In this document: positions 1-8,073 of the stretch, piece after piece | Numbering within the stretch: the stretch's first letter is position 1 | Layout: every line of letters starts with the position of its first letter | Assembly (NCBI RefSeq): GCF_040253635.1 | Contig: NZ_JBEJGX010000003.1 | Coordinates: 6,163,501-6,227,500 of the forward strand | DNA length: 64,000 nt | Direction of reading: 5' to 3' | Origin: Streptomyces sp. Edi2 | GTDB lineage: Bacteria; Actinomycetota; Actinomycetes; Streptomycetales; Streptomycetaceae | Position numbers and translations under genes: made by a program | Notes under the pieces: generated by a model | What the model was told of the DNA's origin: nothing | Database searches by the model: none | What the model saw: only the letters and a program-made list of their open reading frames with translations

Positions 1-828
1 AGCCGCTACGACCTGACGCTGGTCTCGGCCGGCAAGGGCGAGCTGGTGTCCATGTTCGGCCGGGACGCTTCCCGCTCGCCGTACGACACCCCGCAGCGCG
101 CGCTCGCCGTCTCCTACGTCCACGGCATGGGCCCGCGCCCCGAGCACCCCGACTTCGAAGCGGTCCGCTGCAACCTGGTGCCCGGCGTCGGCGAGCTGTT
201 CGTCATGCCGACGTACACCACCTCCGGCCGCGCCGACATCCTCTTCTGGGAGGGCATACCCGGCGGTCCGCTGGACGCCTTCCAGGGCGTGAAGGACCCC
301 AACGAGCACCTTGCCCTGACGCTGGAGCTGATGGAGAAGTTCCTGCCCTGGGAGTACGCCCGCGCCACCAAGGTCGAGCTGACCGACGCCAACGGCACGC
401 TGGCCGGCCGCTACGCCCCCACCGTGCGCAACCCCATCGGCCGGCTGCCCTCCGGCGGTCTGGTGCTCGGTGTCGCGGACGTCGTGGTCGCCAACGACCC
501 GATCACCGGCCAGGGCTCCAACTCGGCCTCCAAGTGCGCCGCCTCCTACCTGGCCTCCATCGTCGAGCACGGTGACCGGCCCTTCGACGCGGAGTGGATG
601 CAGGGCACCTTCGAGCGCTACTGGAACACCGCCCAGCACGTCACCAAGTGGACCAACGCGATGCTGGCCCCGCCGCCGGAGCACATCCTGAACCTCATCG
701 GCGCGGCCGGCCAGCTGCAGCCCGTCGCCGACCGCTTCGCCAACGGCTTCAACGACCCGTCCGACTTCGAGAACTTCTTCTACGATCCGGACAAGACGAA
801 TGCGTATCTGGCTTCTTTGACGGGCTGA
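1..828 (+). CDS. StyA-like FAD-dependent monooxygenase, 3' part (5' end outside window)
   Basis: The reading frame is open from the first base, so the start codon and the FAD-binding N-terminus lie upstream of the window; about 275 C-terminal residues are present. The text LGVADVVVANDPITGQGSNSA resembles the conserved flavin-binding segment of the styrene/indole monooxygenase (StyA) family within group E flavoprotein monooxygenases, which use reduced FAD from a separate reductase. The C-terminal helices, including a YWNTAQHVTKW stretch, also fit that family. No reductase gene is visible downstream. The substrate cannot be inferred. Family assignment is from recognised sequence pattern, not from a search. 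Confidence 0.75.
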   Translation, partial: SRYDLTLVSAGKGELVSMFGRDASRSPYDTPQRALAVSYVHGMGPRPEHPDFEAVRCNLVPGVGELFVMPTYTTSGRADILFWEGIPGGPLDAFQGVKDPNEHLALTLELMEKFLPWEYARATKVELTDANGTLAGRYAPTVRNPIGRLPSGGLVLGVADVVVANDPITGQGSNSASKCAASYLASIVEHGDRPFDAEWMQGTFERYWNTAQHVTKWTNAMLAPPPEHILNLIGAAGQLQPVADRFANGFNDPSDFENFFYDPDKTNAYLASLTG

Positions 829-887
829 ATACCGCCTGCGGCGGGGGCTGTCTTCCCGCGTGGGTGGGTGGCACCGCCGTGCTTGTT

Positions 888-920
888 CCTCCCCGCCTTC
901 GGCGGGGAGGGGGTGTTTTT
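888..920 (+). terminator. Intrinsic-type terminator after the monooxygenase gene
   Basis: An inverted repeat (CCTCCCCGCC, TTC loop, GGCGGGGAGG) is followed by GGGTG and a run of five T. It lies 60 bp past the monooxygenase stop codon. In the rest of 829-1166 I see no gene, only a further GC-rich imperfect hairpin around 990-1070. Confidence 0.7.
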
Positions 921-1166
921 GCGGGCTGCCGCCGCGGCGCGTGTTTGTGTTGTGGTGCGGTGACGGGCCTCCGGCGGTGGGGTGCGGGACTGTTTCGCTT
1001 TACGCTCCGCTGCGCTTCGCCTTTGCTCTTTCTCGGAGCCTGCGGAAGCAAAGCCCCGCACCCACCGCCTCCGGCCCGTCCCCTCGCGTGGGTGCGGCGG
1101 TTGTCCGTGGGGGAGTGGTGAGGGGCGGGGGCCGCGCCGGTGTGTGGAGTGCGGCTTATGTGTGGC

Positions 1167-1433
1167 TCAACGGGGCTTGCGCCAGGGCCACTTGGGGCCG
1201 TCGTCCGGCGCCTTGCCCTCCGGGGCGTACTCGTACTTCCAGCCGCTGGGCAGGCCCAGGCGGCCCACCCGTGCCGGGACGCGGCGGTAGACATGGACCG
1301 TCGGCGGGCGGCCGTCGTCGTGCGGCACCGGGACCTCGTACGTCTTCGGCGGCCGGCCGGTCATGCCGACCAGGACGGGGAGGACCCGGCCGTCCAGCGG
1401 GCCCCCGACGAAGAGGGTGTTCTCGCTTCTCAC
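1167..1433 (-). CDS. Small conserved-type hypothetical protein (88 aa)
   Basis: An 88-residue protein beginning [20 protein letters not shown] from a GTG start, with a GAGG element 4 nt upstream. The FVGGPLDGR opening and the later YEVPVP and VHVYRRVP stretches look like a compact beta-rich protein of a type common in actinomycetes. No signal peptide or membrane segment is seen and no function is known to me. It runs in the same direction as the tetR gene 36 bp upstream and could be its last operon member. Confidence 0.65.
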   Translation of the reverse strand: MRSENTLFVGGPLDGRVLPVLVGMTGRPPKTYEVPVPHDDGRPPTVHVYRRVPARVGRLGLPSGWKYEYAPEGKAPDDGPKWPWRKPR

Positions 1434-1469
1434 GTCCTCAGTGTCACACCGCTACGGCCGGGCGGCCGG

Positions 1470-2273
1470 TCACAGCAGATGTCCGGCGTCGCTCACGACG
1501 GGCAGGATGCGGCGGGCCAGGACACCGGCCGGGCCGTCGGCAGTCTCCAGCTTCAGCGCCGCCCGGGTCACCCGCGCGGTCTGCGGGTCCGTGGCCGCGG
1601 TGGCGGTCAGCAGCGCGACGAAGTGGTCGACCAGCCAGTCCCGCAGCTCGTCGAGGGCCGGCTGCTTGTCCTCGTCCAGCCAGATCAGCGAGGCGGCCTC
1701 GACGGCGGTGATCCACATGCGGACGGTCATCCGCAGCCGCAGGCCCGGCTCCGGCTCGCCCAGATGCCGCAGGATCTGGTCGGCGGCGGCGCGCCGTACC
1801 TCGTCCACGATCGCGGACGTACGGGTGGTCTCCACGACGCTGCCGCCCTGCAGCAGCGCGCTGAACCCTGCGTCGTGCTCGTCGACGAAGGCCAGATAGC
1901 GGTCCAGCGCGCGCGAGAGCCGGCGGGTGAGCGGTCCGGTCTCCGGCTCGGCGAAGCAGCGCTCCAGGACGTCGGCCGCGCTGCGCAGCGCGGCCTCGTA
2001 CAACTGCTGCTTGCCGCCGGGGAAGTAGCGGTAGACCAGCGGGCGGGAGACCTCGGCGGCGGTGGCGACGTCGTCCAGCGAGACGTCCTCGGGCGCCCGG
2101 TGCGCGAACAGGCCCAGCGCGGCGGTGAGCAATTGGCTGCGGCGCTGCTCGACGCTCAGCCTGCGGTAGGCGGGTCGGGGTACTGCTGGGGCGGTGCCGC
2201 TGCCGTTCATGAACAGCAGCGTAACCGCCCCGGGTTCCGCCTCGCACAGGTGCTCGGGGGGTACGGGTTCCAT
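1470..2273 (-). CDS. TetR/AcrR-family transcriptional regulator
   Basis: The protein has a classic TetR N-terminal helix-turn-helix: RRSQLLTAALGLFAHRAPEDV, then VATAAEVSRPLVYRYFPGGK, where the second helix binds DNA and the YRYF motif closes the domain. An all-helical C-terminal ligand/dimerisation domain follows. The first ATG (2273) is 10 nt after the stop of the AurF-like gene; a second ATG at 2210 (protein starting MNGSG) gives a more usual TetR N-terminus and is a serious alternative. Tight linkage to the diiron oxygenase, and TetR-type palindromes upstream of that gene, suggest autoregulation and control of the divergent ferritin-like gene. Confidence 0.88.
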   Translation of the reverse strand: MEPVPPEHLCEAEPGAVTLLFMNGSGTAPAVPRPAYRRLSVEQRRSQLLTAALGLFAHRAPEDVSLDDVATAAEVSRPLVYRYFPGGKQQLYEAALRSAADVLERCFAEPETGPLTRRLSRALDRYLAFVDEHDAGFSALLQGGSVVETTRTSAIVDEVRRAAADQILRHLGEPEPGLRLRMTVRMWITAVEAASLIWLDEDKQPALDELRDWLVDHFVALLTATAATDPQTARVTRAALKLETADGPAGVLARRILPVVSDAGHLL

Positions 2274-2283
2274 GCCGGGGGCT

Positions 2284-3231
2284 TCAGGCCAGCAGTCCCG
2301 AGCTGCGCCACAACCTGCGGCCCACTCCGCGCAGTACGCCGATCTCGTCCAGGAAATCGGTCAGCCGCCGGGCGCCGGACTGCATCACCTCGCGGCGGTG
2401 GCCGCTGGCCTTGACCTGGGCGACGGCCTCGCGCAGGTCCAGGCCCACGTGGGTGTAGACGGCCGGGTTGACGAAGGCGAGGGAGAAGACCCGGGCCGCC
2501 TCGCCGGAGCTGATGCGGGTCAACTCCCGCTCCCAGCGCGGCGCGGTGACCATCTGGCGGCGCAGCTCCTCACGGGCGTAGCGCACATGCCGGGCCTCCT
2601 CGACGACATGGATGCGGGTCACTCCGCGCACGATCGTCTGCACCCGCTCGTCCGGGAACGTCAGCCGCTGCATCCAGTCCAGGATCTCCTCGCCGAGCAG
2701 GGTGCAGGCGAACGAGCCCGGGGTGGTGGAGACGGTCTTGAGGACCCGGGCGAGCTGGTGGTTGAGCCGGGAGACCGGGTACGCCGGCGCGCCACCCTTC
2801 TGGATCATGCGCGCGAACATCTTGGAGTGCCGGCACTCGTCGGCGATCTCGGTGAGGGCGTAGCGGACATGTGCGCTGGTCACCGGCTTGTCGTAGATGT
2901 GCCGGACGAGCAGCTGCATCAGGATGATCTCGAACCAGATGCCCAGCGAGGCGAGCGAGGCGGCCTCGTGCCGGGAGAGGTCCTGCTGCTGTTCGACCGA
3001 CATCCGCTTCCACAGCGGGGTGTCGTAGAGCGAGACCAGCTCCGGCGGCCAGAACCACTTGCCCTCTTCGAGGGGGGCGTCCCAGTCCAGTTCGGTGTCG
3101 GGGTCGAAGGAGTGCTTGGCGGAGGAGTCGAGCAGCCGCTCGGCGACCTGCTCCCGGTCCTTGAGCAGGCCGAGGGCGTCCCGCAGGACCTCGGTGTCCG
3201 TCGCGGTCATCTCGGTGGGTGCGCTCGTCAT
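2284..3231 (-). CDS. AurF-like diiron oxygenase (315 aa)
   Basis: The helical protein carries a diiron ligand set: E101, E132-x-x-H135 (DECRHS), E181/E182 and E212-x-x-H215 (EEARHVRYA). The pattern and length match the AurF family, whose founding member oxidises p-aminobenzoate to p-nitrobenzoate through a carboxylate-bridged diiron centre. It is the first gene of a two-gene operon with tetR. A second, unrelated-looking diiron gene is divergently transcribed 175 bp away, so the two may act on the same substrate or share a stress signal. The substrate is unknown; N-oxygenation is only a family-based guess. Confidence 0.8.
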   Translation of the reverse strand: MTSAPTEMTATDTEVLRDALGLLKDREQVAERLLDSSAKHSFDPDTELDWDAPLEEGKWFWPPELVSLYDTPLWKRMSVEQQQDLSRHEAASLASLGIWFEIILMQLLVRHIYDKPVTSAHVRYALTEIADECRHSKMFARMIQKGGAPAYPVSRLNHQLARVLKTVSTTPGSFACTLLGEEILDWMQRLTFPDERVQTIVRGVTRIHVVEEARHVRYAREELRRQMVTAPRWERELTRISSGEAARVFSLAFVNPAVYTHVGLDLREAVAQVKASGHRREVMQSGARRLTDFLDEIGVLRGVGRRLWRSSGLLA

Positions 3232-3278
3232 GGCTGTGGCTACCTCGCTAGTGGGTCAGGGCCGGCCCGTGGTCACCT

Positions 3279-3302
3279 CTTATGAGACTGCGTGTCAGTA
3301 AG
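3279..3302. promoter_or_regulatory. Imperfect TetR-type operator candidate 1
   Basis: CTTATGAGAC and GTCAGTAAG face each other across a short centre. The right half is the inverted form of CTTACTGAC. It lies in the divergent promoter gap between the AurF-like/tetR operon and the ferritin-like gene, and shares its half-site with the better palindrome at 3325-3344. Confidence 0.45.
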
Positions 3303-3324
3303 GGCGTCAATCCCCTGCGCACGA

Positions 3325-3344
3325 CTTATTGACCCGTCGGTAAG
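3325..3344. promoter_or_regulatory. TetR-type operator candidate 2
   Basis: A 20-bp palindrome, CTTATTGACC / CGTCGGTAAG, in which 7 of 10 positions per arm are symmetric (CTTAnnGAC). This is the size and form of typical TetR-family operators. It lies 63 bp before the ferritin-like start codon and 94 bp before the AurF-like start codon. Confidence 0.55.
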
Positions 3345-3406
3345 AAACGTGTGAGCCTGCCAACGACCGCCCACGACAAGGCGTTTGGCGAGCCGAGGAG
3401 GCGTCC

Positions 3407-4516
3407 GTGCCGACCCGAGATCTCTACGTACAGGACCCTGGCGACCCCGTGTGGAAGGTGCCCGCCTCCGGTGCGGCACGCTTCAGCTGGGACTACGACG
3501 ACGGGCGCGACCGGCTGCTGGCCCTCTACCAGAAGGGCAAGGACAAGCAGTGGGACGCCACCCTGCGGATCGACTGGGGCCTGGAGGTCGACCCCTTCGA
3601 CCCGCTCGGCACCCCGGACGAGTCGATGTCCCTGTACGGCACCAGGTACTGGGACAAAATGACCGAGAAGGACCGCGGGGAACTCCGGCAGCACTACACC
3701 TCCTGGCAGTTCAGCCAGTTCCTCCACGGCGAACAGGGCGCCATGGTCTGCGCGGCACGGATCGTGGAATCCGTCCCGGACCTCGACGCGAAGTTCTACT
3801 CCGCCACCCAGACCATGGACGAGGCGCGCCACGCCGAGATCTACAGCCGCTTCCTCCAGGAGAAGATCGGGATGCTCTACCCGATCAACGACAATCTCCA
3901 GGCCCTGCTCTCCGACACCCTCAAGGACTCCCGCTGGGACATGCCGTACCTCGGCATGCAGGTGCTGATCGAGGGCCTGGCGCTGGCCGCCTTCGGCATG
4001 ATCCGCGACACCACCACCAAGCCCCTGCCCAAGCAGATCCTCGCCTACGTCATGCAGGACGAGGCACGCCATGTCGCCTTCGGCCGCATGGCGCTGCGCG
4101 ACTACTACAAGCAGCTCACCGACGCCGAACTGCGCGAACGCGAGGAGTTCGTCATCGAGGGCTGCTACCTGATGCGCGACCGCCTGCGCGGCCTGGAAGT
4201 CCTCGAAAACTTCGGCATTCCGCACGACGAAGCCGCCGAATTCACCGAGAGCTCCGAATTCCTGCACCTCTTCCGCAAGCTGCTCTTCAGCCGGATCGTG
4301 CCCTGCGTGAAGGACATCGGCCTGTGGGGCGAACGTCTCCAGCGCGCCTATGTGGACATGGGCGTCTTCGAGATGGGCGACTCCAACCTCGATCTGCTCA
4401 TGGCCGAGGACGAAGAACTCGCCGAAAGGCTCGACGCGGAACGCTTCGCGGCCGAGGAGGAGGCCCGTACGGCGGAGGTCGCGGCGGCCATCGCGGAGGG
4501 CGCGGACGAGGCCTGA
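3407..4516 (+). CDS. Ferritin-like / R2-like diiron protein (369 aa)
   Basis: The GTG start has a good ribosome site (GAGGAG, 6 nt upstream). The protein holds a four-helix diiron core: E109 (HGEQGA), E139-A-R-H142 (MDEARHAE), E189 (IEGLAL) and E219-A-R-H222 (QDEARHVAFG). The DEARH pairs are typical of ferritin-like/ribonucleotide-reductase-R2-like carboxylate diiron proteins. The last 40 residues are a Glu/Ala-rich helix. It is divergent from the AurF-like gene, with TetR-type palindromes between them. Oxygenase or oxidase activity is likely from the ligand set; the substrate is unknown. Confidence 0.8.
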   Translation: MPTRDLYVQDPGDPVWKVPASGAARFSWDYDDGRDRLLALYQKGKDKQWDATLRIDWGLEVDPFDPLGTPDESMSLYGTRYWDKMTEKDRGELRQHYTSWQFSQFLHGEQGAMVCAARIVESVPDLDAKFYSATQTMDEARHAEIYSRFLQEKIGMLYPINDNLQALLSDTLKDSRWDMPYLGMQVLIEGLALAAFGMIRDTTTKPLPKQILAYVMQDEARHVAFGRMALRDYYKQLTDAELREREEFVIEGCYLMRDRLRGLEVLENFGIPHDEAAEFTESSEFLHLFRKLLFSRIVPCVKDIGLWGERLQRAYVDMGVFEMGDSNLDLLMAEDEELAERLDAERFAAEEEARTAEVAAAIAEGADEA

Positions 4517-4604
4517 GCGGGCGGTGGATGTCAGACCCCTGTGCTGTCGTTGACGCAGTGACGTCGGGCAACGTCCGACGGCGTTCGAAGCGAAAGGGCA
4601 GTGC

Positions 4605-5177
4605 ATGAACCGCGAGCAGTGGCGGCCGTTCCTGAAACGCTGGAGCGAGGAGTGGATCGCCGGGCACGACCGCGAGGGGGACGGGCCCCTGGAGGACGCG
4701 GTCGTACGGGACGGGTGGCTCGGGTTCGCCCCGGCGGGCGCGGACGAGGTCGCGGCAGCCGAGGCCCGCCTGGGCCGGCCGCTGCCGCCGTCGCTCCGCG
4801 AGTTCCTGCTGACCACCAACGGGTGGCGGAACACCGGGTTCTTCATCTACCGGCTCGCGGGCGCCTCCGAGCTCGCCTGGCTGGCCGACAGCGATGAGTC
4901 CAGCTGGATCGAGGCGTACAGCGACACCGAGTTCGCCGACGAGGACGAGGGCGAAGAGCCCGAGGGCGAGATCCTTGCCCGCGCCCTGTGCCTCTCTCTC
5001 GACTGCGACGGCGCGGTGATATTCCTCGACCCCGCGGACGTCGACGAGCGGGGCGAATGGGCCGGCTACTGGCTCGCCTCGTGGTCGGGGGAGGGGCCGA
5101 AGCGCTTCGGCTCCTTCCATGACCTGATGTGCGACCAGTACACCTCGTTCCGCCGCCTCCGGGACCGGCGGGCGTAA
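4605..5177 (+). CDS. SMI1/KNR4 (SUKH) family protein
   Basis: A 190-residue soluble protein with the SUKH pattern: an N-terminal helix, then VAAAEARLGRPLPPSLREFL (conserved LP.slreFLl core), TTNGW, and a C-terminal SFHDLM segment. SUKH proteins are often immunity proteins against polymorphic toxins, but many actinobacterial members stand alone. No toxin gene is next to it here. The ATG is preceded by GAAAGGG. The role is unassigned. Confidence 0.75.
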   Translation: MNREQWRPFLKRWSEEWIAGHDREGDGPLEDAVVRDGWLGFAPAGADEVAAAEARLGRPLPPSLREFLLTTNGWRNTGFFIYRLAGASELAWLADSDESSWIEAYSDTEFADEDEGEEPEGEILARALCLSLDCDGAVIFLDPADVDERGEWAGYWLASWSGEGPKRFGSFHDLMCDQYTSFRRLRDRRA

Positions 5178-5281
5178 CGCGGGTCCGCGGGGACGCCGCG
5201 AGGGCGGAGCCGTTGGCGGTGGCACGGCTGCGGGGCCGTGCCGTCCGTGAGCCGGTGGTGGGGAGTCCCGTACTCGGCGGG

Positions 5282-6214
5282 TTACGGGGCCGTGCCGTCC
5301 GCGAGCCGGTCGTGCAGGAAGTCCCGCACCCGGCGGCCGAGTTCGCCGGCCTGGCCGTACGGCATGGAGTGGTGCCCCACGCCCGCCACGGTCCCGATCC
5401 GTACGCCTGGCGTCCGTCCGGCCCGTGCGGCGACCCGGCGCAGAGCGTGTGCCCGGCTCTGTTCCGCCAGCAGCACCAGGGTCGGCACCGGCGCTCCGCC
5501 CGGCCCGGCGACGCCCGGACGCGGCCCCGTGACCACCTTCGCGGTACGGAACTCGGCACCGCCCAGGCCCATCAGCCGCACCAGTTCCGGCGCGGGCGGC
5601 GCACCCCGCGTCTCCCACTCCAGAAACCGCCGGGTGCTGCGCTCACCGGGCCGTACGAACAGCGGCAGTGCGTGCAGCAGGTACGAAAGACGGAACCCGG
5701 CGAAACACTGGGTGGGATCGAGCAGCACCAGCCGTTCCACCCGGTTCGGCGTCCCGGGGGAGCCGGAGGGCTGTCCCCCGGCTGCGTGCACCGCGTAACT
5801 CAGCGCGAGCCAGCCGCCGTACGAGTGCCCGAGCAGCGCGGCCGACTCCAGTCCGAGGCCGCTGAGCACGCCGTCGAGCCAGGCGAACAGATCCTCCGGC
5901 CGCCGGATTGCCCGTCCGGAGTGCACGCTGAGTCCCGGTGCGCCGATCTGGTCCACGGCATGGACCCGGTGCGTACGGGCGAGCGCGGCGACCTGGGCGT
6001 ACCAGATGGCCGAGGTCGTGCCGCCGCCGTGCAGCAGTACCAGCGGCGGGGCGCCGGCCGGCCCGCAGACATTGACCCGGGTGCTGCCGAACTCCGACAG
6101 CAGATCGAGCCGTTCCACCGGGACCGGCCAGAGCGCCATGGCCTGCTCGTAGGCGGCACGAAAGGCGGCGGAGGGGGAGTGCGCGGGAGAGCGTGGGGCG
6201 GGCGCTGCTGTCAT
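5282..6214 (-). CDS. Alpha/beta hydrolase
   Basis: The start is the ATG at 6214 because GGAGG lies 6 nt upstream; the frame is open further upstream but without a site. Features of the fold are PLVLLHGGGTTSAIWYAQ (oxyanion region), LLGHSYGGWLAL (nucleophile elbow, G-x-S-x-G) and a late GVGHHSMPYGQ with the catalytic His. About 310 residues. The gene faces the marR gene across a gap with four GAACGAGG elements, so it is probably the main target of that regulator. The substrate is unknown. Confidence 0.85.
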   Translation of the reverse strand: MTAAPAPRSPAHSPSAAFRAAYEQAMALWPVPVERLDLLSEFGSTRVNVCGPAGAPPLVLLHGGGTTSAIWYAQVAALARTHRVHAVDQIGAPGLSVHSGRAIRRPEDLFAWLDGVLSGLGLESAALLGHSYGGWLALSYAVHAAGGQPSGSPGTPNRVERLVLLDPTQCFAGFRLSYLLHALPLFVRPGERSTRRFLEWETRGAPPAPELVRLMGLGGAEFRTAKVVTGPRPGVAGPGGAPVPTLVLLAEQSRAHALRRVAARAGRTPGVRIGTVAGVGHHSMPYGQAGELGRRVRDFLHDRLADGTAP

Positions 6215-6242
6215 GGTGCACCTCCGGGACGAGGGGAGCGGG

Positions 6243-6330
6243 GAACGAGGTGGAGCGGAGAGCGAGATGGAGCGGTGAACGAGGAGCCTCAGCAATACCT
6301 CGTTCGGCAAGTATCTCGGTGAACGAGGTA
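6243..6330. promoter_or_regulatory. MarR operator cluster (four GAACGAGG elements)
   Basis: GAACGAGG occurs at 6243-6250, 6277-6284 and 6321-6328, and in inverted form at 6298-6305. The last two form a perfect 10-bp inverted repeat, TACCTCGTTC (6296-6305) and GAACGAGGTA (6321-6330), with a 15-nt spacer. The cluster lies between the divergent hydrolase and marR genes, where MarR proteins usually bind. Confidence 0.6.
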
Positions 6331-6426
6331 ATAATGCAGGAGTCCGGCACGGGACGTCAGGAGCGCGGCGGAAGATGTCGTGGGTCCGGGAACACACCAT
6401 GAGCCCGGAAAGGGAGGCGATGAGGC

Positions 6427-6999
6427 ATGACGAGGCGGCAAGAACCTGATGAGTCGGTGGAACGCGCCGAGTCGGTGGCGCCCGATGATGAATCGGTTGA
6501 CCGAAGGGAACCGGTCGAATCCGTTCAACCGGTTCAACCGGTTCAACCGGTTGAATCCGCTGAACCGGCCGGGATGGACCTGGTCCACCTGCTGCGTGAG
6601 GTGACGCTGCGACTCGACCTCGCGGGAGCGCGGTTCGCCGGCCACAACGGCCTGCACCCCACCGATCTCCGGGCCCTGATCAGCCTGCTGGACGCGGCCC
6701 GCAACGGCGCCGAGTCCACCCCGGGGCGGCTCGGCGAGCGGCTGGGCCTGAACTCCGCCGGCACCACGGCGCTGATCGACCGCCTGGAACGGCTCGGCCT
6801 GATCCGCCGGGTCCGCGACACCCGCGACCGGCGCCGTGTCCTGCTGGAGGTGGAAGAGCGCGCGGTCACCCTGGGCCGGTCGTTCTTCGGCCCGCTGATC
6901 GACCGCACCATCGCCCTGCTGGCCACCTTCGAGGCCGGGGAGCAGGCGGCGATCCGGCGGTTCCTGAGCGGGGTGCGGGACACGGCCGTGCAGGAATAG
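6427..6999 (+). CDS. MarR-family regulator with repetitive N-terminus
   Basis: Residues from about 50 on form a MarR winged-helix protein: LHPTDLRALISLLDAA, TPGRLGERLGLNSAGTTALI (recognition helix), then DRLERLGLIRRVRDTRDRR (wing). The first 48 residues are an acidic, low-complexity leader rich in E, S, P and V, part of it made by a 9-bp DNA repeat. A GGAGG site lies 9 nt before the ATG. Divergence from the hydrolase gene and the shared operator cluster suggest it represses both. The ligand is unknown. Confidence 0.85.
   Translation: MTRRQEPDESVERAESVAPDDESVDRREPVESVQPVQPVQPVESAEPAGMDLVHLLREVTLRLDLAGARFAGHNGLHPTDLRALISLLDAARNGAESTPGRLGERLGLNSAGTTALIDRLERLGLIRRVRDTRDRRRVLLEVEERAVTLGRSFFGPLIDRTIALLATFEAGEQAAIRRFLSGVRDTAVQE
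6523..6549 (+). repeat. 9-bp tandem repeat inside marR
   Basis: Three perfect copies of GTTCAACCG, followed by a diverged copy (GTTGAATCC), encode the VQP repeat of the N-terminal leader. Junctions create AACCGGTT palindromes. The repeat length is a multiple of three, so copy-number change would keep the frame. Confidence 0.8.
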
Positions 7000-7053
7000 G
7001 CGGCGCCCGCCGGGATTGCTCAGGGCGCGCCGGCCGGGATCGTCGCGGGAGGG

Positions 7054-7887
7054 CTACCGCTTACCGGACCGGGCCAGCCACCGCCCCTCGTGCCGGGACA
7101 CCTCGATCGGACGGCCGAAGCACGCGGTCATCCGCTCTCCCGTCAGCACCTCGTCCACTGGGCCGCGTGCCTGCACCCGGCCCTCGCGCAGCATCAGGGC
7201 GTGGCCGATGGACGGCGACAGCTCCTCCAGGTGGTGGGTGACGGTCACGGTCGCCAACTCCGGCCGTGCCAGGGCCAGCCGGTGCAGCGCATCGATCAGA
7301 TCCTCGCGGGAGGGCAGGTCGAGCGCGTTGAACGGCTCGTCGAGCAGCAGCAGGCCGGGGTCGGCCATCAGGGCGCGGGCGATCAGGATCCTGGCCCGCT
7401 GGCCGCCCGAGCACACCCCGAACGGCCGCTCCGCCAGCTCCTTGCAGTCCAGCTCGGCCAGCAGCTCATGGGCGCGCTCGCGGGTCGCCTCGTCGTACTT
7501 GCGCCACAACGGCTGCACGGTGCCGGTCGCCCCGGTCAGGACGACCGTGTGGCCCGTCGCGTCCTGCGGAACCTTCTGTGCGCCGGAGACCAGCCCGATG
7601 ACGGCACGGAGCTCGCGGACGTCCACGGACCCGAGCCGGTGCCCCAGCACCTCGACGGTGCCGACCGTCGGGAACATCAGCGCCCCGACGAGACGCAGGA
7701 TGGTGGTCTTGCCGGCGCCGTTCGCGCCGAGCAGTGCCCAGTGCTCACCGGACCGTACGCTCCAGTCGACGGCGTCGAGGATGATCTGGCCGGTGGTGTA
7801 CCGCTTGACGCCGACGCCCTCCAGGGCGGCGATCACGCGGGCTTCCGCGGCGGCGGCCGGCTGCGACGAAGGCTGCGTAGAGCTCAT
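7054..7887 (-). CDS. ABC transporter ATP-binding protein, stand-alone
   Basis: A single ABC ATPase domain: Walker A GANGAGKT at residues 54-61, signature CSGGQRAR near 152, Walker B LLLLDEP, and an H-loop THHLEEL. About 277 residues. No permease gene adjoins it, so it either serves a permease encoded elsewhere or works without one, as YlmA/ModF-like proteins may. It is convergent with the marR gene. Confidence 0.85.
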   Translation of the reverse strand: MSSTQPSSQPAAAAEARVIAALEGVGVKRYTTGQIILDAVDWSVRSGEHWALLGANGAGKTTILRLVGALMFPTVGTVEVLGHRLGSVDVRELRAVIGLVSGAQKVPQDATGHTVVLTGATGTVQPLWRKYDEATRERAHELLAELDCKELAERPFGVCSGGQRARILIARALMADPGLLLLDEPFNALDLPSREDLIDALHRLALARPELATVTVTHHLEELSPSIGHALMLREGRVQARGPVDEVLTGERMTACFGRPIEVSRHEGRWLARSGKR

Positions 7888-7950
7888 CGCCGCAGACTAG
7901 CTGTGTACGACACCTTTCTGCGGAGGTGTCCGATGTGTGGACCCCACCGT

Positions 7951-8041
7951 GCAACGGAAACGGGCAACGGAAACGGGCAACGGAAACGGGCAACGGAAAC
8001 GGGCAACGGAAACGGGCAACGGAAACCGGCAAGGGAAACCG
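7951..8041. repeat. 13-bp tandem repeat, seven units
   Basis: Five perfect copies of GCAACGGAAACGG (7951-8015) followed by two diverged copies (GCAACGGAAACCG, GCAAGGGAAACCG). The array lies in the gap between the HD hydrolase gene and the ABC ATPase gene, with one strand purine-rich. It has no spacers, so it is not a CRISPR. Any function is unknown. Confidence 0.95.
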
Positions 8042-8073
8042 GCAATGGGCATAGCCCGGAGACGACGGCCCCG

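Noticed and set aside
594..1121. Open frame overlapping the end of the monooxygenase gene
   Set aside because: It shadows the real gene and then runs through the terminator and a GC-rich hairpin region.
7951..8041. CRISPR-like array
   Set aside because: The 13-bp units abut each other without spacers, and no cas gene is nearby.
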